The notes: a model not told the origin generated them from the letters alone. 53,852 nt of DNA from Kosakonia oryziphila (GCF_900094795.1 NZ_FMBC01000036.1:1-53852), one strand, 5' to 3'. Positions 7,315 to 17,135 are shown, counted from the stretch's first letter. Program-made: numbers and translations.

Positions 7315-10300
7315 TGCCAAATGCACGCTATGGCTCATGGGGATATTTCCTTCTGATTGTCGGTCTGGCGGGGATAAGCGCTTTTCTGCTTTTTATCAAT
7401 CAGGAGAGTTTGAACAACCTCGGGATTTCAACTCAAAAAATCTGGATGATCTGGGGAGCCGTGTTTGCCGTCTTGCTCTTTGGCCTGATTGGTTCACCTG
7501 TATGGTGGCGATGGAAGCAGAGAAAAAATCAGGTGGTCTATAAGCCACAGGTGTCAGGCGAGAAGCTTGCACTGCCCTCAGCTGTGGGCCGTGATGCGAG
7601 TCAATTATTCTCCAGTCTTAAGAATCATCTTCGAACCCGCTACAGATTTTTCTGGTGCCGCAAAGTCCGTCTGCTGCTGATCACTGGCGATGAGGCGGCA
7701 ATCGAACTGCTGGTGCCTGGTCTGCAGGAAAACCAGTGGCTTGAAGGTAACCGTACTGTTCTGATTTACGGCGGCAGTCTGACTGCTGAGGCCGATAAGG
7801 AAAAATATACCGCCCTGCGTAAACTGCGCCGCGGTCGTCCACTGGACGGTATTGTACGTGTCATGCCGCAGTCGCTTAATCTCACGCCACAAATCAGCGA
7901 CAACGATTTACGCGGGCTGGAAAAAATCAGTGAGCTGCTCCGTTATTCCGCTCCGGTCTGGCTGTGGCAGCTGTGCGACAGCAAGTGGTCGCAGGTAAAG
8001 CGCCCTGAACAGACGGTAGGGGCCACTTTCCCGCTTCGTGCTAAGCCTGACGATATTACCCGCCAGCTTGAACTGATGCTGCCGGCCCTGCGAACGCAGG
8101 GCGTGAGCCAGGTTGCTGAGAACAACCGCCACGATTTCCTGCTGCGCCTGGGCCAGCACCTCAAAGAGGGCGGTATCGCCCGCTGGGCACAGCAGTTGTT
8201 GCCATGGCTGTCGGTCTCTCAGCAACGTGTTCCGCTGCGTGGTTTGATGTTCAGCCTGCCTGAGAATAGACCCGCCGCTATCGCAGGAGAAACAGTCGGT
8301 GCGGCACCTGCCGACGCTGAGAAATATATCCCTGAATCGCAACACCATGCGCTGACCCTGCCGTTAACCTGGCAGGGCATTGTGGATGACTGCACCCATG
8401 TTCGTGGCCGCCGTGTTGGTATGGCGTGGGAACAGACGCTGGCCTGGACGCTGATGGCCATTATCGGTGTCTGGGGGGCGGGGACACTGCTGTCGTTTGT
8501 GCTGAACTACGGACAAATTTCTTCTGTGGCGGCAAAAGCACGAGACCTGGTGGAACATCCTGCGGTTTCTGATAATCAACTCACTGCAATGTACGAACTG
8601 CGAAATGCCGCTGGTCGATTACAGCATAACGTCCGGGATGGTTCACCGTGGTATCAGCGCTTCGGTCTGGACCATAACCAGCAACTGCTCGACGCGATGT
8701 TGCCCTGGTACGGCGTGGCAAACAACCGCCTGATACGCGACCCTGCGAATCAGGCGCTGATACAGAAACTCAGCGCGCTGGCAAACTCAGCCCCCGGCAG
8801 CGACCAGCGTGCACAACTGGCGAAACCAGGCTATGACCAGCTGAAGGCCTGGCTGATGATGGCCCGCCCGGATAAAGTCGACGGCGTGTTTTACGCCCGG
8901 ACACTGAAAACCGTGCAGCCGACACGCAGGGGTATCTCCACCGGGCTGTGGCAAAGTCTGTCACCGGATTTGTGGGACTTCTACATCTCTGAACTGCCAG
9001 AGCAACCGCAGTGGAAAATTACGCCGGATGCGCAACTGGTCAGCCAGAGCCGCCAGGTGCTGTTACAGCAAATTGGACGGCGTAACGCTGAAAGTACGCT
9101 TTACGGGAACATGCTCAAATCCGTGCGTCGTAACTTTGCTGATGTTTCTCTGGAAGACATGACCAGCGGCACCGACGCGCGACGACTGTTCACTACCGAT
9201 GAAGTCGTACCGGGGATGTTCACCCGTCAGGCCTGGGAAGGTGGTATTCAGCAGGCCATTGAGAAGGCGGCAACGTCGCGCCGCGATGAGATTGACTGGG
9301 TGCTGAGCGACAGCCGAAAAGCTGTCTCCTCAGACCTGTCGCCGGAAGCCCTGAAAGCCCGACTCACCCGGCGCTATTTCACCGACTTTGCCGGTAGCTG
9401 GCTGAGCTTCCTTAACAGCCTGCGACTTAATCCGGCAAACAACATTGCGGACGTTACCGATCAGCTGACGCTGATGAGCGATGTCCGCCAGTCGCCACTG
9501 ATTGCCCTGATGAATACCCTCGCCTGGCAGGGGCAGACCGGCCAGCAAAGCGAAGGCCTTTCGGACTCCATCATCAAATCGGCTAAAGACCTCGTAGGCG
9601 GAAAAGACAAACCTGCGATTGACCAGTCTGCGTCAGGGCCGCAGGGGCCACTGGATGAAACCTTTGGCCCACTGCTGACGCTTCTGGGTAAAAACAAAGG
9701 CAGTAACGTCATGTCGGCTGACAACTCGCTGAGCCTGCAGACGTATCTGACCCGCATCACCCGCGTGCGTCTGCGCCTGCAACAGGTGGCCAGCGCCTCC
9801 GACCCGCGGGAGATGATGCAGGCTCTGGCGCAGACCGTATTCCAGGGCAAAAGTGTGGACCTCACTGATACTCAACAGTATGGCAGCCTGATTTCCGCGA
9901 GTCTGGGTGAAGAATGGAGTGGTTTTGGCAACACGATGTTTGTGCAGCCGCTGACCCAGGCCTGGGAGACTGTCCTCCAGCCGTCGGCGGCGAGTCTGAA
10001 TGACAAATGGAGCCGCTCGGTGGTGGCGAACTGGCACACGGCATTTGACGGACGCTTCCCGTTTGCCGCGAGCAGGAGTGACGCCTCTCTGCCGATGCTG
10101 GCTGAATTTGTGCGCAAGGACAGCGGGCGTATTGAGCGCTTCCTGACCACGGAACTCAGCGGTGTGCTGCACAAAGAGGGCAGCCAGTGGGTACCGGATA
10201 AGGTCAACAGCCAGGGGCTGAGCTTTAACCCGGCCTTTCTGCGGGCGATTAATCAACTGAGCCAGTTGTCAGACATTCTGTTCACCGACGGCAGTCAGGG

Positions 10301-10760
10301 CATCAGCTTCGAGCTGCAGGCACGCCCGGTACCACAGGTGGTGGAAACTCAGTTGTCCATTGATGGACAAAAGCTGCACTACTTTAACCAGATGGCTGAC
10401 TGGCACTCCTTCCGCTGGCCGGGAGACACTTACAAACCAGGGACCATGCTGACCTGGACCACGGTCAGCGCCGGAGCACGTCTGTTCGGGGATTACAGCG
10501 GAACCTGGGGCTTTATTCGCTGGCTGGATCAGGGCAAGCGTCAGCAGATTGACCGCAGCCAGTGGATGATGAGCTTTACCACGCCTGATGGTCGAACCCT
10601 GCAGTGGGTGTTGCGCTCACAACTTGGAAAAGGTCCGCTGGCGCTGCTGGATCTGCGCGGTTTCACGCTGCCGGATCAGATATTCAGTGTCGACAGCGCG
10701 GCCACCGCTCAGGCGATGATGGCTAATACGGGAAACAATGACATGGAGGGGAGCGAATAA
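7296..10760 (+). CDS. tssM: TssM (IcmF), T6SS membrane-complex protein
   Basis: About 1154 residues from ATG 7296, chosen over TTG 7269 because GGGAG lies about 8 bases upstream and the protein then starts MPAQKIMPNARYG. Two membrane segments lie in the first 70 residues and a third (LAWTLMAIIGVWGAGTLLSF) near residue 390; the remainder is the large periplasmic part with the IcmF C-terminal region (WPGDTYKPGT, LLDLRGFTLPD). TssM spans the envelope with TssL and TssJ. At the place where many TssM proteins have a Walker A loop this one reads LLLITGDEAAIELL, with no GK(S/T), so this copy very probably does not bind ATP there. It overlaps tssA by one base. Confidence 0.93.
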   Translation: MPAQKIMPNARYGSWGYFLLIVGLAGISAFLLFINQESLNNLGISTQKIWMIWGAVFAVLLFGLIGSPVWWRWKQRKNQVVYKPQVSGEKLALPSAVGRDASQLFSSLKNHLRTRYRFFWCRKVRLLLITGDEAAIELLVPGLQENQWLEGNRTVLIYGGSLTAEADKEKYTALRKLRRGRPLDGIVRVMPQSLNLTPQISDNDLRGLEKISELLRYSAPVWLWQLCDSKWSQVKRPEQTVGATFPLRAKPDDITRQLELMLPALRTQGVSQVAENNRHDFLLRLGQHLKEGGIARWAQQLLPWLSVSQQRVPLRGLMFSLPENRPAAIAGETVGAAPADAEKYIPESQHHALTLPLTWQGIVDDCTHVRGRRVGMAWEQTLAWTLMAIIGVWGAGTLLSFVLNYGQISSVAAKARDLVEHPAVSDNQLTAMYELRNAAGRLQHNVRDGSPWYQRFGLDHNQQLLDAMLPWYGVANNRLIRDPANQALIQKLSALANSAPGSDQRAQLAKPGYDQLKAWLMMARPDKVDGVFYARTLKTVQPTRRGISTGLWQSLSPDLWDFYISELPEQPQWKITPDAQLVSQSRQVLLQQIGRRNAESTLYGNMLKSVRRNFADVSLEDMTSGTDARRLFTTDEVVPGMFTRQAWEGGIQQAIEKAATSRRDEIDWVLSDSRKAVSSDLSPEALKARLTRRYFTDFAGSWLSFLNSLRLNPANNIADVTDQLTLMSDVRQSPLIALMNTLAWQGQTGQQSEGLSDSIIKSAKDLVGGKDKPAIDQSASGPQGPLDETFGPLLTLLGKNKGSNVMSADNSLSLQTYLTRITRVRLRLQQVASASDPREMMQALAQTVFQGKSVDLTDTQQYGSLISASLGEEWSGFGNTMFVQPLTQAWETVLQPSAASLNDKWSRSVVANWHTAFDGRFPFAASRSDASLPMLAEFVRKDSGRIERFLTTELSGVLHKEGSQWVPDKVNSQGLSFNPAFLRAINQLSQLSDILFTDGSQGISFELQARPVPQVVETQLSIDGQKLHYFNQMADWHSFRWPGDTYKPGTMLTWTTVSAGARLFGDYSGTWGFIRWLDQGKRQQIDRSQWMMSFTTPDGRTLQWVLRSQLGKGPLALLDLRGFTLPDQIFSVDSAATAQAMMANTGNNDMEGSE

Positions 10761-12361
10761 TGAGCACACTGCAGAATCTGGTTGCCGCCTGTCAGGCAGA
10801 TGAAACACTGCTGCGGCAACAGGCGCAGCCACGCACGGAAAACTGGCAGCCCTGGCTTGCCCAGGTCAGTGAAGCGGGCCCGACCGGGGAAGACCCGGGA
10901 TATGACGATGATTTCCAGCGTATCCGCGAGGAGGTCAATAAGCTCTCCGGTATCGATACCGGGCTGATTTGCACGCTTGCCGAAAAGCTGCTGACCAATA
11001 CCGCCAAAGATATCCGGGTTGCGACTTATTACTGCTGGGCGCGCCTGCACCAGGATGGCGAAGCCGGCTTTGCCGAAGGGCTTGAACTGCTGGCGGGATT
11101 ACTGCAGCGCTACGGCATGCAGCTTCATCCACAGCGGGACCGCAGCCGCAAGGCCGCGCTGGAATGGCTCGCCGGTACCCGTGTCCTGGACTGTCTGTCA
11201 CTGTACCCGGAGGTCGTACGCGAGGATGCACAGCGTACCACCGGGGCGTTGCTGTTGATCCGCGACAGTCTGGAGACCGAGCCGGAAGCGTCGCGGCCGG
11301 AGCTCAATGCGCTTTACAGAGCTTTGGAGTCCCGCCTGATGAAAGGCGGGGGCGTGGATGCGGTGGTGCCGCAGAACGCCAGCAGCCAGACAGGCGCGCA
11401 GCCGTCATCTCACGTGACAGAGTCGGATGCACCGATGTTGAACCGCATCACTTCCGGCCAGGATTTGCTGGCCCAAGCCCGTACCCTGACGGGGTACCTG
11501 CGTGAGCAGCCCGATGGCTGGCTTGCCGCACACCGGCTGATGAAAAGCCTGCGTCATGACACGTTGCACAGTATTCCTGCCCCGGATGCACAGGGGAAAA
11601 CCCGAATCGAACCGCCCCGTGCAGACCAGCGGGCGATGCTCAAACGCCTGTATCTGCAGCAGAACTGGTCTGAAATTATGGAGCAGGCAGACAGCGCCTT
11701 TTCGCGTGGTGCCAACCACCTGTGGCTGGATTTGCAGTGGTATATCCACCAGGCCCTGATGAAATCGGGGCAGGATATACTGGCCGACATCATCGCCGCC
11801 GACCTGAAAGGGTTGCTGCGCCGCCTTACCGGACTTGAAACGCTGGCCTTTAATGACGGTACGCCGTTTGCTGATGAAGTGACGCTGAACTGGATAAACC
11901 AGAGCGTGCTGGACGATATGTCCGGCTGGCGGGATGAACCGGTCAGTGCCGCCAGCATGGGTGACAACGATATTCTGGCGCTTGAGCCTGAAGCGCTGGA
12001 GAAAGCGGACAGCGAAGGACTGGATGCCACACTTCACTGGCTACAGACACGCCCGGGCACCGACTCCACAAAAGACAGATGGTTGCTGCGTTTGCTGATG
12101 GCCCGCGTGGCCGAGCAGAAGGGCAAAAATGAACTGGCCCTGCATCTGTTGGGTGAACTCGACGGGGCTGCTCAGTCCATCACTCTCACGCAGTGGACAC
12201 CGGCGCTGTTGTTTGAAGTGAAATCGCGCCGCCTCAGGCTGCTGCGCATGAAAGCCGCCCGCAGTGAAACCGATAAATCGCGGTTACAGCCAGAGATGGA
12301 TTTGCTTCTGTCCGGTCTGATTGCGCTCGATCCGGCCAGCAGTGCTGTGCTTTGTGGTTGA
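10760..12361 (+). CDS. tssA: TssA, T6SS sheath-assembly/cap protein (ImpA-N, VasJ type)
   Basis: A 533-residue protein. The N-terminal part (about residues 10-125) has the ImpA_N features seen in TssA proteins, including a GEDPGYDDDFQRIREEVNK segment and the helical stretch AEKLLTNTAKDIRVATYY. A Ser/Gln-rich linker near residues 195-225 leads to a mostly helical C-terminal region of the VasJ type. TssA binds baseplate and membrane complex and guides tail polymerisation. The ATG shares its A with the stop of tssM (TAATG), so translation is coupled. A second TssA-like protein, of VasL type, lies at 17136. Confidence 0.9.
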   Translation: MSTLQNLVAACQADETLLRQQAQPRTENWQPWLAQVSEAGPTGEDPGYDDDFQRIREEVNKLSGIDTGLICTLAEKLLTNTAKDIRVATYYCWARLHQDGEAGFAEGLELLAGLLQRYGMQLHPQRDRSRKAALEWLAGTRVLDCLSLYPEVVREDAQRTTGALLLIRDSLETEPEASRPELNALYRALESRLMKGGGVDAVVPQNASSQTGAQPSSHVTESDAPMLNRITSGQDLLAQARTLTGYLREQPDGWLAAHRLMKSLRHDTLHSIPAPDAQGKTRIEPPRADQRAMLKRLYLQQNWSEIMEQADSAFSRGANHLWLDLQWYIHQALMKSGQDILADIIAADLKGLLRRLTGLETLAFNDGTPFADEVTLNWINQSVLDDMSGWRDEPVSAASMGDNDILALEPEALEKADSEGLDATLHWLQTRPGTDSTKDRWLLRLLMARVAEQKGKNELALHLLGELDGAAQSITLTQWTPALLFEVKSRRLRLLRMKAARSETDKSRLQPEMDLLLSGLIALDPASSAVLCG

Positions 12362-12388
12362 ATGGTTGATGCACTCAGGGAGTGAAAA

Positions 12389-12667
12389 ATGGCGAAAGGT
12401 TATTATCTGGTAAAGGGTGACATGACCACCTGCGGTGGAAAAATTATTGAAGGTGATCCGACCGATACCGTCATGGGGGTCCCTGTTGCCCGGGAGCAGG
12501 AGAATGTGACCTGTGGAAAGCATGCCGGGACTTACAAAATAGTGGGACATATCCCGAACAATAATGCCAACGGGCGAAAATATGCCGGCTCGCTGCACAG
12601 TTCCAGCAGTTGTCCCTGCGGCGCAAAATTTATCCCTTCCCGGCATGAACGTACTTACGGTGGATAA
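12389..12667 (+). CDS. PAAR-domain T6SS spike-tip protein (copy 2)
   Basis: A 92-residue PAAR protein with GYYLVKGDMTTCGGKIIEG, VPVAREQENVTCGKHAG and SSCPCGAKFIPS, aligned end to end with the PAAR at 4929. AGGGAG sits about 8 bases before the ATG. It lies between tssA and tssF inside the structural block, whereas copy 1 sits in the cargo zone. Copy 2 is the more likely constitutive tip, copy 1 more likely tied to a cargo set; that split is inference. Confidence 0.87.
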   Translation: MAKGYYLVKGDMTTCGGKIIEGDPTDTVMGVPVAREQENVTCGKHAGTYKIVGHIPNNNANGRKYAGSLHSSSSCPCGAKFIPSRHERTYGG

Positions 12668-12766
12668 TCACACTGCCAGCCATCGTGATGTTCCTGCACC
12701 GCATGCTGAACATATTACAGGGTACCGCTGAGCCCTGCCCCCCCAGGATAACAAAGCAGAAATATT

Positions 12767-14521
12767 ATGAATGACTTAACCCTGCGTTATTATGACGCTG
12801 AAATGCGCTATCTGCTGGAAGCCGGTGAAGAGTTTGCCCGTGCTCACCCCGAGCAGGCGGCAATGCTCAATCTCGATAAAGCGGGGGCGCGTGACCCGTA
12901 CGTGGAGCGTCTGTTTGAAGGCTTTGCCTTCCTGATGGGGCGTTTACGTGAAAAGCTCGATGATGACCTTCCGGAGCTGACGGAAGGGCTGGTCAGCCTG
13001 TTGTGGCCGCATTACCTGCGCACCATTCCGTCGATGTCAGTGGTGGAGTTCACACCCGACTGGCGCGAGATGAAAGAGCCGATGCGGATCGCGAAAGGTT
13101 TCGAGGTGCTTTCCAGACCAATTGGTGAAAAGGGCACACGCTGCCGTTACACCACCACGAAAGAGATCGACCTTCAGCCGCTGTCGCTGGAACATGCCCG
13201 TCTGTCGACCGATGCGGATGGTCGTTCTGTTGCCACTTTGCGTATTAACTGCAGCGAGCTCGCGGACTGGAGCCGTATCGATCTCAGTCATATTCCTTTC
13301 TATCTCAATGCTGATGCGCCGCTGGCCTGCGCCATGCACGAAGCGTTCACCATGAATGTGGCCCGGATATGGCTGCGAATGCCTGGCGATGCGGAAAGAA
13401 GACCGCTGGCCGGGCATTTCACTGCACTGGGGTTTGGTGATAACGATACCCTCTGGCCGAAGGGCAACAGCAGTTTTAGCGGCTATCAGTTGCTGCTGGA
13501 GTATTTCACCTTCCGCGAGAAGTTCATGTTCACCGGCCTGCGTGGGCTGGAAACCGTGGAATTTCCGGCTGCGCTTCCCTGGTTTGAAATCGACGTGGTA
13601 CTGGCGGAACGCTGGGAGCATGACTTCAGCTTTACCGAAAAGCATCTGCGCCTGAACTGTGTGCCGGTGATTAACCTGTTCCCGCTGGAGTCTGACCCAC
13701 TGACGCTCAACTCCCTGCAGACCGAATACATGCTGCGCCCGATGCGCGTGCAGGATGGCCATACCGAGATATACGCGGTCGATTCAGTAATGTCATCGAG
13801 CCAGCATACTTACGTGCCGTTCTCAAGCTTTCGCCACAAAGGCGGAATGATGCGCCATGAAGCGCCGGAATATTACTACCACACCCGTGTGCGCCGTGGT
13901 CCGTCCGGCCTGCATAACACCTGGCTTATCCTCGGCGGTGAAGCGTTTGATAATCACACGGTGCCGGAAGACGAAAGCCTGTCGCTGACACTGACCGGCA
14001 CCAACGGCCAGCTACCTCGTCGGGCGTTGCAAAGTACCGTACTCGATACGGTAATGAAAACCACCTCGGCCAGTATCGCTGTGTGTAACCTGTGTGCGCC
14101 GACGCTGCCCTGTTATCCCCCGGCGCAGGACCGCTTTCACTGGCGCGTGTTGAGCCACCTCGGCAGTGGATTCCTGTCGATGATGGATAATGCCGACGTG
14201 CTGCGTGGCACCCTGGCACTGTATGAATGGACCGACAGTGAGATGAACCGCCGTCGTCTGGAAGCGATTATCGACGTGAAGCACAGTGAAACCGAGCGCT
14301 TTGAGCAGGGCTACCTGGTACGCGGCGTGCAGATTGAGGTGACGCTGGACAGCCACGGCTTTGCCGGACGCGGCGATATCTGCCTGTTTGGCGAGATGCT
14401 GAGCCGCTTCTTCGCGCTCTACACTGACATCTATCTGTTTAACCACCTGATTATTATTCTGCAACCGACCGGAGAGCGCCTGGAATGGGAAGAGAAACAC
14501 AACCGCCGCATTCCCGGCTGA
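12767..14521 (+). CDS. tssF: TssF, T6SS baseplate wedge protein
   Basis: A 584-residue protein with the typical TssF (VasA/ImpG) start: LTLRYYDAEMRYLLEAGEEF, then ARDPYVERLFEGFAFLMGRL and LPELTEGLVSLLWPHYLR. The C-terminal end has the FLFGEML-type block (ICLFGEMLSRFFALYTDIY) common to the family. TssF forms the baseplate wedge with TssG, TssE and TssK. The reading frame overlaps tssG by 37 bases. The 99-base gap before it, after the PAAR gene, shows no clear ribosome site or promoter. Confidence 0.95.
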   Translation: MNDLTLRYYDAEMRYLLEAGEEFARAHPEQAAMLNLDKAGARDPYVERLFEGFAFLMGRLREKLDDDLPELTEGLVSLLWPHYLRTIPSMSVVEFTPDWREMKEPMRIAKGFEVLSRPIGEKGTRCRYTTTKEIDLQPLSLEHARLSTDADGRSVATLRINCSELADWSRIDLSHIPFYLNADAPLACAMHEAFTMNVARIWLRMPGDAERRPLAGHFTALGFGDNDTLWPKGNSSFSGYQLLLEYFTFREKFMFTGLRGLETVEFPAALPWFEIDVVLAERWEHDFSFTEKHLRLNCVPVINLFPLESDPLTLNSLQTEYMLRPMRVQDGHTEIYAVDSVMSSSQHTYVPFSSFRHKGGMMRHEAPEYYYHTRVRRGPSGLHNTWLILGGEAFDNHTVPEDESLSLTLTGTNGQLPRRALQSTVLDTVMKTTSASIAVCNLCAPTLPCYPPAQDRFHWRVLSHLGSGFLSMMDNADVLRGTLALYEWTDSEMNRRRLEAIIDVKHSETERFEQGYLVRGVQIEVTLDSHGFAGRGDICLFGEMLSRFFALYTDIYLFNHLIIILQPTGERLEWEEKHNRRIPG

Positions 14522-15570
14522 CCCCGCGACTGGAAGCCGACCTTCACCGCATTAACTTTTACCGTTTCTGCCAGTTGCTGGAGAAACGTAATCCGGATCG
14601 GCCGCTGATGGGCTCAACCAGCCATCCCTGTGATGACCCGGTGCGGTTTGCGCCGCATCCGGGGATGGGTTTCCCTGCCAGTGAACTGAAGGCTGTCGAA
14701 TATGACGAGGATGATGACAGCAAGCCACCGCTCATCCGCGCCACGTTTATGGGGATGTATGGTGTTGATTCACCGCTACCGACTGCCTATCTCGACGACA
14801 TTACCCAGCGCCGTGAAGGGCATGAGGCGCTGCAGGGCTTTCTGGATATCTTCAGCCACCGCATCCTGACGCAGTTTTATCGCATCTGGCGAAAATACTC
14901 TTACCCGGCCACATTCGAGCCCGGCGGTACGGACAGCATCTCGCAGTCGTTGCTGGGCCTGGTGGGGCTGGGCATACCGGGCACCGCCGAACATATCGCC
15001 ACCCCGGTATCCCGCTTTCTGTCGCTGCTGGGCGTACTCCAGCAGCCAGGTAAAACCCAGGAGGGGATGCAGGCACTGGTGGGCCTGCTGGCGCCCGATA
15101 CCAGGGTGCAGGTGAGCCCGTATTGCCTGCGGCCTGTCGGGGTCAGTCAGCCGCTGGGCTTTTACGGCGATGATGATTTTCTGCTGGACGGCAACACGCC
15201 TCTGGATGATGAAGCGATGGATGCCAACAGCCAGTTGCTGATTGCGCTCACGACGGATAACGAACAGGAAGCACGGGGCTGGAAGCCGGATGGTCTGCTG
15301 TATCAGGACTTTCTGGTGCTGCTGCGTGTGTATCTGGGCTGGCGCTTTAAGGCAAAAATCACCTTGACCACCCGGACCTGCCTGCTGGCAGTGCCGCCGC
15401 TTGGCGACGGCCCTTTCTGGTTGGGCATGAACGGCGTACTGGGTGTGGAGGGTGATGAACTCCCGGAGGATATCCCGCAGACCTTTACGACCGAACTGGG
15501 TTACTACACCGGGCTGGAGCCCGCGACACCACAACAAGGAAACCGACGTGTTACGTACAAGTTTGATTAA
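14485..15570 (+). CDS. tssG: TssG, T6SS baseplate wedge protein
   Basis: A 361-residue protein of the TssG (VasB/ImpH) family: HRINFYRFCQLLEKRNPDRP, VRFAPHPGMGFPASEL, MGMYGVDSPLPTAYLDDI and FLDIFSHRILTQFYRIWRKY are family blocks in the right order. It starts inside the end of tssF (ATG at 14485, 37 bases of overlap), a coupling commonly seen for this pair. It partners TssF two to one in the wedge and contacts TssK. A downstream GTG inside a GACGTG close to its stop starts tssJ. Confidence 0.95.
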   Translation: MGRETQPPHSRLTPRLEADLHRINFYRFCQLLEKRNPDRPLMGSTSHPCDDPVRFAPHPGMGFPASELKAVEYDEDDDSKPPLIRATFMGMYGVDSPLPTAYLDDITQRREGHEALQGFLDIFSHRILTQFYRIWRKYSYPATFEPGGTDSISQSLLGLVGLGIPGTAEHIATPVSRFLSLLGVLQQPGKTQEGMQALVGLLAPDTRVQVSPYCLRPVGVSQPLGFYGDDDFLLDGNTPLDDEAMDANSQLLIALTTDNEQEARGWKPDGLLYQDFLVLLRVYLGWRFKAKITLTTRTCLLAVPPLGDGPFWLGMNGVLGVEGDELPEDIPQTFTTELGYYTGLEPATPQQGNRRVTYKFD

Positions 15571-16093
15571 ATCCGTATGCTGGCTACCTGCACTGCTGGC
15601 ATTCAGCCTGGCGGGCTGCGGGATGACACAGGGCATTACCGATGGCACCAAATCGGCCTTTAACGCCATGTTCTACAAAAAGATTAAGGTACTGCATCTG
15701 GATTTCACGGCGCGTGAAGCGCTGAATACCGACTCCCGCGAGAGTAACTCGCTGTCTGAACCAGTGGTTCTTCGTATTTATCAACTGAAAGACCGTAAAA
15801 CCTTCGACAAAACGGTCTACCAGCAGTTGCTGAAAGAGGGGGACACCATTCTGAAAGCTGACCTGCTGGCCAGCCGCGATGTGGTGGTAAAACCCGGCGG
15901 TGATGTGAACCTCAATATGCCGATGGAGACCGATGCGCAGTTTGTGGCAGTGGCAGGGCTGTTCCGCCATCCGGATATGATCAACAACACCTGGAAACAG
16001 GTAATTCAACGCGAAGACCTTGACCCGGATAAGCCGCGCATTCTGGAAGCAGGTAACAATCATCTGACGCTACTACCGCTTAAGGACAACTGA
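15548..16093 (+). CDS. tssJ: TssJ, T6SS outer-membrane lipoprotein
   Basis: Start set at GTG 15548, with AAGGA about 8 bases upstream, giving 181 residues; the longer frame from 15443 would be embedded in tssG. The N-terminus is a lipoprotein signal: MLRTSLIKSVCWLPALL, then FSLAGC with Cys24 as the lipidated residue. After it come the TssJ beta-sandwich features, including SEPVVLRIYQLKD and TFDKTVYQQLLKEGD. TssJ anchors the TssLM complex to the outer membrane. The start lies 23 bases inside tssG and the stop TGATG overlaps tssE. Confidence 0.93.
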   Translation: MLRTSLIKSVCWLPALLAFSLAGCGMTQGITDGTKSAFNAMFYKKIKVLHLDFTAREALNTDSRESNSLSEPVVLRIYQLKDRKTFDKTVYQQLLKEGDTILKADLLASRDVVVKPGGDVNLNMPMETDAQFVAVAGLFRHPDMINNTWKQVIQREDLDPDKPRILEAGNNHLTLLPLKDN

Positions 16094-16548
16094 TGCCACA
16101 GGGACACAATACGCCATCGCTGTATGAAATGCTCTGTGGCAATTTTACCGGTGGCCTCGGCCTCCATCAGGTCAGTGAAGAAAATCAGGTCATCCTGTCG
16201 GTGCTGGATAACATGCAGCGTATCCTCAACTGTCGTGCCGGCACGCTGGCGCATCTGCCGGACTACGGTCTGCCGGATATGACCAGAGTTCTCCAGGGCA
16301 TGCCCGGTACCGCCCATGAGCTGATGGGTACCCTGTCGGCGGTCCTGCTCAAATATGAGCCGCGTCTGAAAAAAATTACTGTCGTCCTGCTGGAGCAGAA
16401 CGTCCCCGGCGAGTTGCGTTATGCCATTGACGCTGAGCTGAAGAGCACTGGTCTGGTGCGCTATGGCACTGAGTTTATGCCTGAAGGGCGGGTATTACTC
16501 CGGCACCTGAAGAACCAGCAGTATCTCAACACAACAACCGGTATGTAA
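16093..16548 (+). CDS. tssE: TssE, gp25-like baseplate protein
   Basis: A 151-residue protein of the T4 gp25/GPW lysozyme-like fold family: SVLDNMQRILNCRAGTLAHLP, DYGLPDMT and LLKYEPRLKKITVVLLEQ are typical TssE blocks. TssE starts sheath polymerisation at the baseplate. The ATG overlaps the tssJ stop (TGATG). It is the last recognised core Tss gene in the window. Confidence 0.92.
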   Translation: MPQGHNTPSLYEMLCGNFTGGLGLHQVSEENQVILSVLDNMQRILNCRAGTLAHLPDYGLPDMTRVLQGMPGTAHELMGTLSAVLLKYEPRLKKITVVLLEQNVPGELRYAIDAELKSTGLVRYGTEFMPEGRVLLRHLKNQQYLNTTTGM

Positions 16549-16562
16549 GGCCAGATAACACC

Positions 16563-17033
16563 ATGTCAGTAAAATCACAGTTCCTCAAAAAACTGCAGGC
16601 CGGACAACCTGCACCGGCTCCCGCAGGCAGCAGGAGTCAGGCTGATATTGCGGAGTTCCGTCTGCGAATGTCGCAACTTCAGGAGCAGATGGCGGCGTGG
16701 CTGGCAGATACCGGACTGAATGCGGAGACGCTGTCTGTATCCGTCACGGACCTGCTGGCGGAGGGCGGGGCTTTTGAGATTTCCGCTGTCGTACTGCGTT
16801 ATGGCGACCGGGTCGTAAAGTTTGTGCCGGTATTTCTGTACGGCCAGGGCGTGACCGGATGCGTGGAGGCGACCTTTCATAGTGAAGGGCACGTGACTTT
16901 CCTTGGTCGTCTGTTCATGCGGTCAGGCAGTCTGAACGACTGGAGCTTTACTCCGCCTGGTGCTTTATCCCGGCCTGCACAGCGTTTTGATGACAGCACT
17001 TTTTTTGGTCTGATTTTCGCGCTTCTGCCATAG
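16563..17033 (+). CDS. T6SS-locus protein of unknown function
   Basis: A 156-residue protein that starts 15 bases after tssE. The first 30 residues are Ala/Pro/Gln-rich (AGQPAPAPAGSRSQAD), followed by a helical stretch (IAEFRLRMSQLQEQMAAWLAD) and a mixed alpha/beta part with AFEISAVVLRYGDRVVKFVP. There is no signal peptide, membrane segment or known catalytic motif. I recall homologues only as unnamed genes between tssE and the VasL gene in enterobacterial loci. Its steady place between structural genes points to an accessory baseplate or regulatory role, which is inference. Confidence 0.7.
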   Translation: MSVKSQFLKKLQAGQPAPAPAGSRSQADIAEFRLRMSQLQEQMAAWLADTGLNAETLSVSVTDLLAEGGAFEISAVVLRYGDRVVKFVPVFLYGQGVTGCVEATFHSEGHVTFLGRLFMRSGSLNDWSFTPPGALSRPAQRFDDSTFFGLIFALLP

Positions 17034-17135
17034 CGGCCAGAGGCCGGGTTTTTGCAGAGCCTTTGTAAGCAGAAAGCGACGCCGCATACACAATCCTCTT
17101 CCACCGCTTCAGATACACCACATGGACAACTGGTC

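Noticed and set aside
9633..10256. 207-residue frame on the - strand
   Set aside because: Lies fully inside tssM in reverse; no recognisable protein features.
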